DNA from: Allodiplogaster sudhausi
Lineage: Eukaryota; Nematoda; Chromadorea; Rhabditida; Diplogasteridae
Assembly (NCBI GenBank): GCA_945643635.1
Contig: CALZFC010000293.1
Span: 1,340,001-1,404,000, forward strand
Reading direction: 5' to 3'
Length of the DNA stretch: 64,000 nt
The number at the start of each line of letters is the position of its first letter. The stretch's first letter is position 1. Positions 1-9,747 of the stretch are shown piece after piece. The notes under the pieces were generated by a model that was not told where the DNA came from, made no database searches, and saw nothing but the letters and a program-made list of their open reading frames with translations. Made by a program: the position numbers and the translations under genes.

Positions 1-164
1 AATTAATACCCCTCTCGCTTTCAAAAGCGCGCGTAGTTGAAAAAAATTAAGGATCTTATATCATATGCAATATTATTGTAATCATTCAAAAAATAAAATA
101 AAATAAAATGAATATAACAAAAATATTTTTTGGTTAATTATTATAAAAACATTTATTTCTACAG

Positions 165-292
165 CATCTTGGAGTCTGCGCGCTGTTCTGCGTTCTCTGC
201 TCGACAGCTGGGCCGATGGCCAGGCGGCGTGCTATCCCGTGTACGCGGACGATCGAACGAATGACGTTGTCTACCGAAGCTATTTCCCCTGA
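165..292 (+). CDS. 3'-terminal coding exon of an unrecognised upstream gene (partial)
   Basis: A TTTCTACAG acceptor at 155-164 is followed by a frame that starts with two bases of a split codon and runs 41 codons to TGA at 290-292. The frame contains SLLDSWADGQAACYPVYADD and ends VVYRSYFP. Base composition is GC-rich against AT-rich flanks, as in the other coding exons of the window. I do not recognise the family. The rest of the gene lies left of the window, so length and function cannot be judged. The acceptor, the GC shift and the in-frame stop make a real terminal exon likely. Confidence 0.6.
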
Positions 293-2044
293 AGAACCTC
301 AAAAACTCATGTTTGAATTCGCGCCATTTTCCTGAGACAAGGTTGAGACGAAAAATCAGGGAAATCGAAATGTATTACGGTTGATTTCCTTTGAATCTCT
401 TTATTTACTTTCTTCAATCCAAAGATTTCTTATGTATTCTGAAGCTCTTTCCTTCACTTAAAACTGATTACTTCCTTTCTTCAATCCTAATATTCCTAGC
501 CTAACATAAGTAGATTAAACTACTCTTATGTGTTCAATCAAATTAAAGTAAGAATTTTCCTCTATCATTTTTATCATCACTTCGTCGCCAACGATACAAT
601 GTTCAACAATTGTGTAGCAATGCTGACTGATGCGCTCTGCCATGTACATACATAATGAAGATCGGTCAGAAGGTTCATCTTATCATTTTATCATTCGGCC
701 CTTGCCTCTCCCCTCCCTCTTCTCCCTTCTGCCCACCAGTTGTTATCACACACACACACATGGCCATCTACATAAACTCGTCGACCTTTCTCTGGCCAGC
801 TGACAGATCGACTGAGAACAACATAAAGATTGACCAAGGTCAGAAGTGCATTTTACGGGTTTAGAGGACATGACTCTATATCTCAACCAACATAAAGACA
901 AGATCTGATGCAGAAAACAACTTGAAGACAAGACATAACCAGCATAAATTCAAAAGAAGATTAAATATGTAAACCTAAACAAACGACTTTCTGGGAGGAA
1001 GAGGGGGAATTTCACAACAGAAAATACATCTGTCGAAATGTGCTGTATTACTTGTTAGATTCCTGCAGATGTTTTTTTTCTTTCCCAGGCAGTAGACATG
1101 GGCTTTTCTGAAGATTTTGACATATTTTTTGGTGCGATTGCCAATGGCTATACATCAGCCGGGCCCTTCTTGACATCGTAAATAGCCTTGTGTGGTGGAT
1201 GAGGGGAGAGATTCACAGGATGATAACTTCGCCCGTGGCAAAGAGAGGAGCGCAGAGGAAAAGAGAGGGAGAGAGGAAGAGAGAGAGAGAGAGAGAGAGA
1301 GAAGGAGAGAGAGAGCGAGAGAGAGAAAGGGGAAGAGAGAAGGAGAACGCCGGGTCACGTAAGATGATGCGAGATGTGCCTAATAGTCACGTCTGTTCTC
1401 GCCATCTTTCGGCCTGTTGCAGTATGGAGAAGTGGGTCACTAGATGAGGTCTGTTTTCCCAATACAGAGAAGAATATAATATTGAGAGCACTTTCACTGT
1501 ACTTGTTTGAGTTTCTTTCTTCAAGCAACGGGGTGATAGAAGCCTGCCAATGTTTTTATCAGTCAACTCGACCAAGTAAGAAAGAGAAGAGAGGTGGGTA
1601 AGGAGGAGAGAGAAAGAGAGAAACAGAGCGAAGTGACATTTTTTGCAGCTGTTGTAGACTCCGATGAAGTTGCCGCAGACATCGCTGTGGCTTTCATTTT
1701 AAACTTTACGTATGCCGAAGTGCATCTATGACATTGTAACATTGTCGCACTAAGAAACCATAAACCATAGAAGTGAAACACATTCTGAGCACAGTTCAGC
1801 ACTGCTCCGCAACATTTAACATTGTCATTTATATTGAGATAACCGAAGAGACAAAGTATAGAAAACAAAGTATGGAAAAAGGAACAGTGGAGCAATAACA
1901 TTTCTCGGGGGACCAAATCACTTTTCCAGATGCACATAATTTCCGCGTTATTTCTTTTATAAAATTAGTACCACATTTTGGGCTAATTGTTTGCGTATAT
2001 CAAGAAATTTAATTAACTGAGTACCGCCAGAGAAGTGCGAGCCA
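293..2044. other. gene-free stretch with a GA microsatellite
   Basis: I see no coding exon or RNA gene here. A (CA)n run lies at about 750-760 and a (GA)n tract at about 1,260-1,345. The open frames over the GA tract are low-complexity R/E or S/L strings and not genes. A copy of the dispersed TTTGAATTCGCGCC repeat lies at 304-338, just after the terminal exon of the upstream gene. Confidence 0.6.
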
Positions 2045-2823
2045 TGAAGTGTGAAAGAGAAAGGCGGAGCTACGGAAGTGGAGAAATGGGTTAAGAGAAA
2101 AAAATATCTTTTTTTCAGATCCACTTTTCATGTCTTTTTTTCCGGATTAAATGAGCCTGGCTCAAATTAGCTTTACACAAATAATCTTTTAGTGACTACA
2201 ATTACTGTTTTCCAATATGGGATTCTAACGAGATCATGGCTTCACGGTGGGTCAAGGCGGACATTGAAAATTTTTTAGTGTGGCATTGTGGATTCTGAGA
2301 AAAACACGATTACGGTCCAAGCTGCACTAAATAAGAGGCTGTTACGGTACTTGGCAGTTCACACTAAAATAAAATGGAATACTATTTCATCTTTTCTCTG
2401 ATCAAATTTTGAAATGTTTAGGCTCTCGGCACGATTTCCCTTAAAGTAATCTTGAGATACTATCCTTGCGAAATATTTGGCAAAATTCCAAGTTTTCTAA
2501 TGTCCGTAATTCCGTAATTCTAATCCACTAGAGCTGTATCGCACGTGTTTTCAAGCGCATTCCTAATATAGGCACTTCCGCCATGAAAACCACCGGTGCT
2601 CATATTTTGACAAGAAACAAAACAATTGACAGTGTGAAAATTTAAGTTTGGATAAGAGTTATTTTTGCAATTAAATCACTGCATAGATATTTTTTCAATT
2701 ATTATTTTTTAAATAAATCATTTGTATGCATTTTTCTATAATAAAAATTTTATGAAACAAATTCCCACCCTATCTCTCATTATCTAGCTCACTCATTCTC
2801 TCTCCACTTCTCCCCTCTCTCTG

Positions 2824-2861
<38 letters not shown>

Positions 2862-3722
2862 CCTCTCTCTTTCTCTCTGTCTCTCTATTCCTCTCTCTTT
2901 CTCTCTGTCTCTCTCTCTCTCTGTCTCTCTCTCTGTCTCTCTCTCTTTCTGCATTCCACCTGCTATGTTTATCAACAGGGAAAAGAGAGAAATGTTCAAG
3001 TCTAAAGGAAAATATAGTATTCGTAAAAAAAATTCCGACGAAAAGGAAACGACTCACCCTGTAATGACTTTCAGATTCGGGCGCTTGTCCTTCAGAAGAC
3101 GGCTGTCAGGTGACGGCGCGGTTGGAGGTGGATTGATATTTTTTATTATTTTTAACATTAATAAAAACACATCGGCGGTCTTGAATGAACAGGTGTAAGT
3201 GAGACTAGAACGCGATCTGCTGAGGCAAGTGCTTGTGAAGTTCAGATTCTCTGAACTTCACAATCAGAAATTACAAAATATTCCATTGAAACAGTACAAA
3301 CATTAGGGGAATATATGGAACAAATACATTAACGATTGGAAAAACAATACACTTACTTAGTTTATCTTCTCTTTCGGAAAATATCCTACTCTGCCGTGTC
3401 AATTACGGGCTGTCTCTGATTAAGGTTTGACTTTTATTTTTGTTTAATGTTCTCCGTTCCATGACCTGTTGTTGACGGACAGAAAAAAAGAAATCTTACT
3501 GAGAAGCGGTGTAGAATTGTTCGGGATCCTCGTGTTCTAATTGCATATTCGTTCAAATTGGGGCAGCGCGAACGCAGCCCCCCACTCAAAAATATAGCTG
3601 TTGGCGAACCCCAACTCGGAGCTGCCACACGGGTCAGCGTCTCCCGAAGTGCAATGGAAACGCCTCACCATGACGGTCCCGCCTTCATGATCGCGAGAGC
3701 CATCCAGCCAGGTAAGTTTAAA
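2045..3722. repeat. left arm of a large inverted duplication carrying a U1 gene
   Basis: This stretch reappears in reverse complement at about 7,033-8,440. Shared landmarks are the U1 gene itself, its 3' flank with the block around 3,434-3,560 (against 7,200-7,330), a CT/GA microsatellite, the block around 2,562-2,600 (against 8,190-8,225) and the block around 2,060-2,235 (against 8,245-8,430). The left arm holds about 300 bp, near 2,235-2,530, that I do not find in the right arm. A (CT)n tract lies at about 2,825-2,950. Divergence is moderate, so the duplication is not very recent. Confidence 0.8.
3561..3719 (-). ncRNA. U1 snRNA, canonical 5' end (copy 1)
   Basis: Read on the minus strand from 3,719, the RNA begins AAACTTACCTGG, the U1 5' end that pairs with 5' splice sites. 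It then has the U1-70K loop (GATCATGAAGG), a stem-loop II with the U1A loop ATTGCAC, a TATATTTTTGAG Sm site and the final UUCG-capped stem-loop. The sequence closely follows nematode U1. Stem IV has one U-U mismatch (CGCTGCCCC in place of CGCGGCCCC). A PSE-like TAGGTTGC lies 44 bp upstream, at 3,756-3,763. Its twin is the copy at 7,036 in the other arm of the inverted duplication. Confidence 0.88.
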
Positions 3723-3755
3723 GGCGGAGCGGTCGTGAGAGCGCCTAGACGGCGC

Positions 3756-3763
3756 GCAACCTA
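3756..3763 (-). promoter_or_regulatory. PSE-like box of U1 copy 1
   Basis: TAGGTTGC on the minus strand, first base 44 bp upstream of the U1 start. The same box at the same distance is found at every full-length U1 copy in the window. Confidence 0.6.
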
Positions 3764-4213
3764 TGTTGGGAGGATTGTTCAACAGACTAGTCTTGTGCAA
3801 GGGGAGGTCCAAGGGACAGCAGGCAGGCGGGAGAGGCAACAATCATAATCCAAAAAAGAATGCCTTGCCTTTCATTATCATTACTTTTCATTTAATTATA
3901 GCTCATTCTTCTTCATTTCACTTTTTTTAATGCCCTATTCAGCTATACTTGGCGTCTGAAATAAATTGAAATAGAAAATTTTCCACTATGGCTGGCTATA
4001 TTTGTTCAGTTATATGCTGAAACTATTATTAACAACTTGTACAGATAGTGACCATAAATGATTTTGAAAACAATGCACTCACTTTGACTGGAACAAAACT
4101 GAACGCGATATAACTCCTCTCTTTCTCACTCTCTCTCTCTCTCTCTCTCCCCGTGTTGCAGTGGTTGCCGCTTGGAGTGTGAGAGGCGCTAATGGTAGAA
4201 AAGCCGGCAAGCA

Positions 4214-4221
4214 TCGGGTGC
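4214..4221 (+). promoter_or_regulatory. PSE-like box of U1 copy 2
   Basis: TCGGGTGC, first base 44 bp upstream of the U1 start at 4,258. One base differs from the TAGGGTGC form. Confidence 0.55.
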
Positions 4222-4257
4222 TGCGGCCCATGCCGCCCCTCCTCTGACTTCACCATT

Positions 4258-4417
4258 AAACTAACCTGGCTGGGGGGCTCTCGTGATCATGAAGACGGGA
4301 CCTCCACGGTGAGGCGTCGCCATTGCACTTCTAGGCGGCGCTGACCCGTGTGGCAGCCCCAATCGGGGTTCGCCAACAGCTGCATTTTTGAGTGCGGGGC
4401 TGCGTTCGCGCGGCCCC
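4258..4417 (+). ncRNA. U1 snRNA variant, A at position 6 (copy 2)
   Basis: The gene begins AAACTAACCTGG: relative to canonical U1, position 6 is A instead of U, so pairing would favour U at intron position +3 (GTTAGT). The U1-70K loop GATCATGAAG, U1A loop ATTGCAC, Sm site GCATTTTTGAG and UUCG-capped stem-loop IV are all present. Stems are kept by paired changes: CGT/ACG in stem I where canonical copies have CGC/GCG, and GCGTCGCC/GGCGGCGC in stem II where they have GCGTTTCC/GGAGACGC. Two other full copies (6,473-6,632 minus and 54,230-54,388) share the class. Whether it is expressed is unknown. Confidence 0.82.
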
Positions 4418-4420
4418 TAT

Positions 4421-4977
4421 ATTTGAGAGACATACCTTGGTCTGTAAAGTTGCTACATCGTAATATATGTAGAAACGTAAAATATGCCTTTCAGATATAT
4501 TATTAGTATTCTGAAAGTAAACAATTTTGCAAGAAGTTCAAATGTTGATTCAATGAAGTCAGAAAGCGTAAATTGAGCGCTTATATGATGCCGCTGGGTT
4601 GTGCTAAAGCTGATGATGTGATTGGACAATGAACTGAATTCGTTTTGGCAAGCGACAAAGCTTGAGAGATGGAAATTGTTTGCATTATGTAATATTTGAT
4701 GCAGAGAGCGTATTCTCAATTCGGATAAATTTCTCCTTTATATTCCAAAACTAAATATAAAAATAGCCACAAAATTTAAAATTAGAATATTAAGATCAGC
4801 CAAATGAATTTTCAACACTTCGTTTTTTTATTGAACATGAATAAAAATGTTGAGCTTAATTAGAAGAAATTATAACGGTGCACAGCCTAAGCTAAAGCGA
4901 ACTCACTCCTCACTACAGACATTGCTTCTTGACCACTAAAGCAGTATGCGCCCAGTCGCCAGAAAACGCGCTTAGTC
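4421..4977. other. gene-free AT-rich stretch
   Basis: Between U1 copies 2 and 3 I see no gene, RNA or clear repeat. The open frames have no coding composition. Confidence 0.5.
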
Positions 4978-4985
4978 TAGGTTGC
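4978..4985 (+). promoter_or_regulatory. PSE-like box of U1 copy 3
   Basis: TAGGTTGC, first base exactly 44 bp upstream of the U1 start at 5,022. Its presence argues that the divergent copy 3 is a gene with a promoter and not a random pseudogene. Confidence 0.6.
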
Positions 4986-5021
4986 TAGCTCGCTTGGCTC
5001 CAAAACGAGAAGGAAGCTCTG

Positions 5022-5182
5022 AAACGTACCTTGCTGAATTGTTCTCGCGATCAAGAAGGCGGGACTTTCATGGCGAGGCGTCTCCATTGCACTTCTCGGA
5101 GACGCTGACCCGTGTGGCGGACCCTCATCGGGACCAGCCAGCAGCTTCATTTTTGAGTGCGGAGCTGCGTTCGCGCGGCTCC
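5022..5182 (+). ncRNA. U1 snRNA variant, G at position 5 (copy 3)
   Basis: The gene begins AAACGTACCTTG. Compared with AAACTTACCTGG, position 5 is G and position 11 is U, so the complementary donor is AAG|GTACGT. The body is divergent but the structure is kept: stem II is a perfect GCGTCTCC/GGAGACGC around ATTGCAC, and stem IV is GGAGCTGCG-UUCG-CGCGGCTCC, where the paired change GGAG/CTCC replaces GGGG/CCCC. The Sm site is CATTTTTGAG. The 70K loop is GATCAAGAAGG in place of GATCATGAAGG, which could weaken U1-70K binding. It is the only copy of this class in the window. It is either a functional variant or an old pseudogene that happens to keep its stems. Confidence 0.72.
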
Positions 5183-6472
5183 TATTTTTATGATATGTGA
5201 GTTGGCTGCTTGTACTGAATCACAAATTGGGATGAAGAATTCTCGGATTTCGTAACATGAAGATTGGGGACACTATCTCTTCCGGGCTATAGAATTTTAG
5301 GCCGAGACTCATCTCAATTGGAAGTAGAATGATACTTCATTATAATATTTTTGGCTTTTATCTGCTGGTTTGTTTGTACTAATCAATGTATATTTTTGTC
5401 AATATTAAAAACAAATTGTTCCTTGATTGAAATTCAGTGAAAATTGCGTATCCTACTCTTGTTTTTCATATTGATCCTAGCTAGACAGGAGTCAACGCCG
5501 CCTGGGTGATCAAGCATATAATTTGGCTCGGAATCCTCATTATTATTACTCAATTTATTCCTCATTAGGCACATGTGACAAGCTATATCCTGCGTTCATA
5601 AGGTGAATTTTAATGATTGAAGTATCAGCGATGATTGATGATAGACTTATCAAATCAAATTGATGTTTTGCAACTGAAACAGGTGTCTACCTGTTACAAA
5701 GTCAGAGCAGGCCCGGGGACCTGGGAAGTAGGGCCGGCCGGCCCAATTTCCCAGGGCCCCGGGCCGGGCCCAAAAAAAAGTGGGCTGGCACGCAGGACCG
5801 CTTGAGCCCGATTAGCACACGATGTCATCCAGACAGGACGACTGGTGGCATTGTTAGGTGCAAAACTTTCTTCAATTGTTCATTTTTGTTCAAAAACTTA
5901 TTCTTCTATTCATTAAAATGAATGTTCCTAGCATGAGAATGAAAAATTTCGAATAACAAAATACAATGCAGCTCATTGCTTTACCCGAATTTTTGAAAAG
6001 CGGGCTTACCGGCCCAAAATTTTTGGGCCATTTACAAGATGCAGTAATGGTCAGAAAGATACTTTGTCGAGAAACAACTACAGGGCTACCAGACTAAGCC
6101 CCGAGCAGAGATGTCAACTGGCCTAGCATTTATGGTCCAGCTCGGCCCATTGAGCTCAAACTCACGGCCCGGCCCGGCCCGAACTTTTCCGGGACTTATA
6201 ATTTTGGACCCGGCCCGATTTTCAAATAGTACGGCAAATGAAGTATTTTTCGAAATCAGTTGACCATTCTCCAATTTCTCTAATAATCGGAAGCAAACGG
6301 TTTGCCAGGGCTTCCGCAGGCCCGGCCCGGGCTCACGGAATGTCATTGAATCAACATTTGAACTTCTTGTAAAATACTTTCAGAATAGTAATAATACTTT
6401 TCAATACCGATTTATTTTACGTCCATATAGCATGATCCTAAAGGCCTGCAGAAACGCTTTTTCCGGCATATA
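5183..6472. other. gene-free stretch with two GGCCC-rich islands
   Basis: Two islands rich in GGCCC/GGGCC words (about 5,705-5,790 and 6,125-6,345) stand out from AT-rich sequence. Short inverted pairs such as GGCCCAAAATTTTTGGGCC (6,012-6,030) lie between them. This looks like a degraded non-autonomous transposable element with GC-rich subterminal repeats, but I could not define its ends. I see no genes. Confidence 0.45.
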
Positions 6473-6632
6473 GGGGCCGCGCGAACGCAGCCCCGCACTC
6501 AAAAATGCAGCTGTTGGCGAACCCCGATTGGGGCTGCCACACGGGTCAGCGCCGCCTAGAAGTGCAATGGCGACGCCTCACCGTGGAGGTCCCGTCTTCA
6601 TGATCACGAGAGCCCCCCAGCCAGGTTAGTTT
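6473..6632 (-). ncRNA. U1 snRNA variant, A at position 6 (copy 4)
   Basis: On the minus strand from 6,632 the RNA begins AAACTAACCTGG. It is nearly identical to copy 2 at 4,258, including the paired stem I and stem II changes, the GCATTTTTGAG Sm site and the GGGGCTGCG-UUCG-CGCGGCCCC terminal stem. Copies 2 and 4 with their upstream flanks form an inverted pair nested inside the larger inverted duplication. The PSE-like TAGGATGC is at 6,669-6,676, again 44 bp upstream. Confidence 0.85.
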
Positions 6633-6668
6633 AATGGCGAAGTCAGCAGGGAGGCGGCATTCGGTGCA

Positions 6669-6676
6669 GCATCCTA
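6669..6676 (-). promoter_or_regulatory. PSE-like box of U1 copy 4
   Basis: TAGGATGC on the minus strand, first base 44 bp upstream of the U1 start at 6,632. Confidence 0.6.
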
Positions 6677-6991
6677 TTCTTGACGGCTTTATGAATAGTC
6701 ACCCACCTTCGTTCTCTCGGCCTCTGTATAATATCGCTCACTCCCTCTCACTCACTGTTCTGGGAAAATGTGCTCGCCGGCTTATTTTCTCTCTTCTCTC
6801 TTCTCTCATATGGCCACACTCACCCCACGCTATCTCTCTCTTTCTTTCTCTCTCGATCTCTCTCTCTCTCTCACTATGCATCCATCTCCCACAGCCTGTG
6901 TCTTTTGTCGCTCTGGAGGGCACTCTCTCACCGTAAAGTAACCAAAGGACGATTGAGTCGATATATCCAGCAAAGTAAAACACATCCAGAA

Positions 6992-6999
6992 TAGGGTGC
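6992..6999 (+). promoter_or_regulatory. PSE-like box of U1 copy 5
   Basis: TAGGGTGC, first base 44 bp upstream of the U1 start at 7,036. This spacing is the same as in all other full copies. Confidence 0.6.
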
Positions 7000-7032
7000 G
7001 AGGATTGCTGGGACTGAACCTCTGTCGTTTTC

Positions 7033-7794
7033 TTTAAACTTACCTGGCTGGATGGCTCTCGCGATCATGAAGGCGGGACCGTCATGGTGAGGCGTTTCCA
7101 TTGCACTTCGGGAGACGCTGACCCGTGTGGCAGCTCCCAGTTGGGGTTCGCCAACAGCTATATTTTTGAGTGGGGGGCTGCGTTCGCGCGGCCCCAATTT
7201 GAACGAATATGCAATTAGAACACGAGGATCCCGAACAATTCTACACCGCTTCTCAGTAAGATTTCTTTTTCTCTGTCCGTCAACAACAAGTCATGGAACG
7301 GAGAACATTAAACAAAATAAGTCAAACCTTAATCAGATACAGTCCATAATTATCACGACAGAGTAGGTTATTTCCCGAAAGAGAAGATAAACGAAATGTA
7401 TTGTTTTTTTCCAATCGTTAATTTATTTGTTCCATATATTCCCGTAATCTTTGTACTGTTTCAAAGGAATATTTTGTATTTCTGCTACTGAAGTTCAGAG
7501 AATCTGAACCTGCTCTTGCCTCAGCAGATCACGTTCTAGTCTCACTTAGACATGTTCATTCAAGACCACCAATGTTTTTTTATTAATGTAAAAAAATAAA
7601 AAAATAAATCAAATCACCTCCAACCGCGCCGTCACCTGACAGCGGTCTTCTGAAGGACAAGCGGCGAATCTGAAAGTCATTAAGGGGTGGCTGAGTCGCT
7701 TCCTCTTCGTCGGAATTTTTTTTTACGAATACTATATTTTTCTTTAAATTTTCTGCACATTTCTCTCTTTTACCCTGTTGATAAAGATAGCAGG

Positions 7795-7851
<57 letters not shown>

Positions 7852-8440
7852 TAGAGAGAGAGAGAGCGAGAGAGAGAGAGAGAGAGCGAGAGAGAGATAG
7901 AGAGAGAGAGAGAGCGAGAGAGAGAGATAGAGAGAGAGATAGAGGGGAACAGAGAGATGGGAGAGGTGGAGAGAGAATGAGAGAGATAGATAATGAGAGT
8001 TAGGGTGGGAATTTGTTTCATAAATTTTTTATTATTTTATATTTAATAGAAAAATGCATAAAAATTGTTTATTAAAAAAAAAGAAGTGAAAAAATATCCA
8101 TGCAGTGATTTAAGTGCAAAAATAACTCTCATCCAAACTTTATTTTTTCACTGTCAACTGCTTTGTTTCTTGTCAAAATATGCGCACCGGTGGTTTTCAT
8201 GGCGGAAGTGCCTATATTAGGAATGCGCTAGAAAAGACGTACGATCGGCAGAGCCTTTACCTCGTTAGAATGCTAATTTGGAAAACAGTGAATATAGTTA
8301 CTAAAAGATTATTTGAGTTAAGATAATTTGAGCCATGTTCATTTAATCCGGAAAAAGACAAAAAAGTGGAACTGAAAAAAAGATATAACCGTTTCTCCAC
8401 TTCCGTCGCTCCGCCTTCCTCTTTCACGCTTCTCACTCTC
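7033..8440. repeat. right arm of the large inverted duplication
   Basis: Reverse-complement counterpart of 2,045-3,722. It contains U1 copy 5, a (GA)n tract at about 7,800-7,945 that mirrors the (CT)n tract of the left arm, and the block at about 8,190-8,430. The arms are separated by about 3.3 kb carrying three variant U1 copies. Confidence 0.8.
7036..7195 (+). ncRNA. U1 snRNA, canonical 5' end (copy 5)
   Basis: The gene begins AAACTTACCTGG and has all U1 hallmarks: 70K loop GATCATGAAGG, U1A loop ATTGCAC in stem II GCGTTTCC/GGAGACGC, Sm site TATATTTTTGAG and an intact GGGGCTGCG-UUCG-CGCGGCCCC terminal stem. It is the best candidate for the standard functional U1 of this cluster. It and its 3' flank are the inverted twin of copy 1. 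Confidence 0.9.
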
Positions 8441-8593
8441 TCACACACCCACCCTCTCTCTCTCTCCCTCTCGCTCTCTCTGTTTCTATCCCAATCTCCA
8501 TATCTATGTCTATATCATTCTCACTCTCTCCCCTACTCTTCTCCATCCATCGTGGCGGATTAAATAGTCAAGTGAGACAAAACTCCTCTTTTA

Positions 8594-8601
8594 TAGGGTG
8601 C
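8594..8601 (+). promoter_or_regulatory. PSE-like box of U1 copy 6
   Basis: TAGGGTGC, first base 44 bp upstream of the U1 start at 8,638. Confidence 0.6.
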
Positions 8602-8637
8602 AAGCTTGACTGTGACTAAACCAAGGCCTCCTCCATT

Positions 8638-8794
8638 AAACTTACCTGGCTGGATGGCTCTCGCGATCATGAAGGCGGGACCGTCATGGTGAGGCGTTTC
8701 CATTGCACTTCGGGAGACGCTGACCCGTGTGGCAGTTCCGAGTTGGGGTTCGCCAACAGCTATATTTTTGAGTGGGGCGCTGCGTTCGCGCGTC
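8638..8794 (+). ncRNA. U1 snRNA, canonical 5' end but broken 3' stem (copy 6)
   Basis: The gene begins AAACTTACCTGG and follows copy 5 almost base for base through the Sm site. The last stem-loop is GGGGCGCTGCG-UUCG-CGCG followed by TCGT in place of GGCCCC, so the 3' strand of stem IV is lost. The PSE-like box is intact. It may be a recent pseudogene, or its RNA may be unstable. Confidence 0.75.
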
Positions 8795-9747
8795 GTAAAA
8801 TCTAGCGAAAATTGGGAACTTTCGACCGATTTCGTTTGAAGTCGACTTCGTGATCATTTGTTCCCGTGACTCTAAATGGAAAATATTGTAATAATTCAAT
8901 GAAAACTAGATAACATCGATTGAGGTGCTTTTACTTTTTACAGAATGGATCCAACCTTAAGTTGGCCTCCATCTTATGGCAAACATTAAGAAAAGTAGTC
9001 AAGTACCATTTAACAATATCACACATCCGGAAAGTCGATGTAGACGTCTTGTCCATGATTTAGATGAACTTTATACTACTGGTGAACGAGATGAACGGTG
9101 AACTTTCCAAACCGTTCCGAAAACAATAAATTGCAATCTGTGCTTTATCGGGTCACATGTCGTTTCCTTGGTATCTGATTTAATTTCACCATCTGCTTTA
9201 GCTACTTTATTTGACCCTTCATTTCTTGTTTTCTTGTTTTCTCTTAGCATATCTTTCGTGAAAGTTTCTTTCTACAGTTACTACTTTGCTTACTCATGCA
9301 TAGTTCACTTATTTACATAATCTACTTTTTCTCGATTCCGTGTTTGGCTCTGAATAATCACTTTTTCTGTTTGCATTTTTGAAATGACTTCGTACTACGT
9401 GGATATGTTATGTTCACTTCGTACTACGTGGATATATCTCTGCTATCCCTTTCTCTTTTTATTTACCTAATCCAACGCGGTCTATATGAATGCTGTTCAA
9501 GTTTTATATTTTATTTTTTTTCTACACATTTCATTTTTTTCTCCTTTTGAAAGATGAACATTGTTCTACTCTTTCATGCTTTCTGTCTTTTCCCTAACGA
9601 GCATTGAATTAATAACTCGGCCGTCGATTTTGTTGTAAACTGATATCATCTTTTATTTTTTCGCGGGAATTGGTTTTTGTTTTCGCTTTAGCCCTACTTA
9701 ATGATGAATTGCCTTTCTAGGGTAAAGAAGAAGTAAAAGTGAGCCAA
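8795..9747. other. gene-free stretch upstream of NMD3
   Basis: No gene is seen. A 20-bp word (ACTTCGTACTACGTGGATAT) occurs twice in tandem with a 29-bp period at 9,387-9,435. TTTCTAG at 9,714-9,720, 27 bp before the NMD3 start codon, could be a spliced-leader or 5' UTR acceptor. Confidence 0.45.

Noticed and set aside
3434..3628. Open frames beginning [10 protein letters not shown] and similar over several U1 loci
   Set aside because: They are shadows of the U1 snRNA sequence, which is clearly a structured RNA gene.
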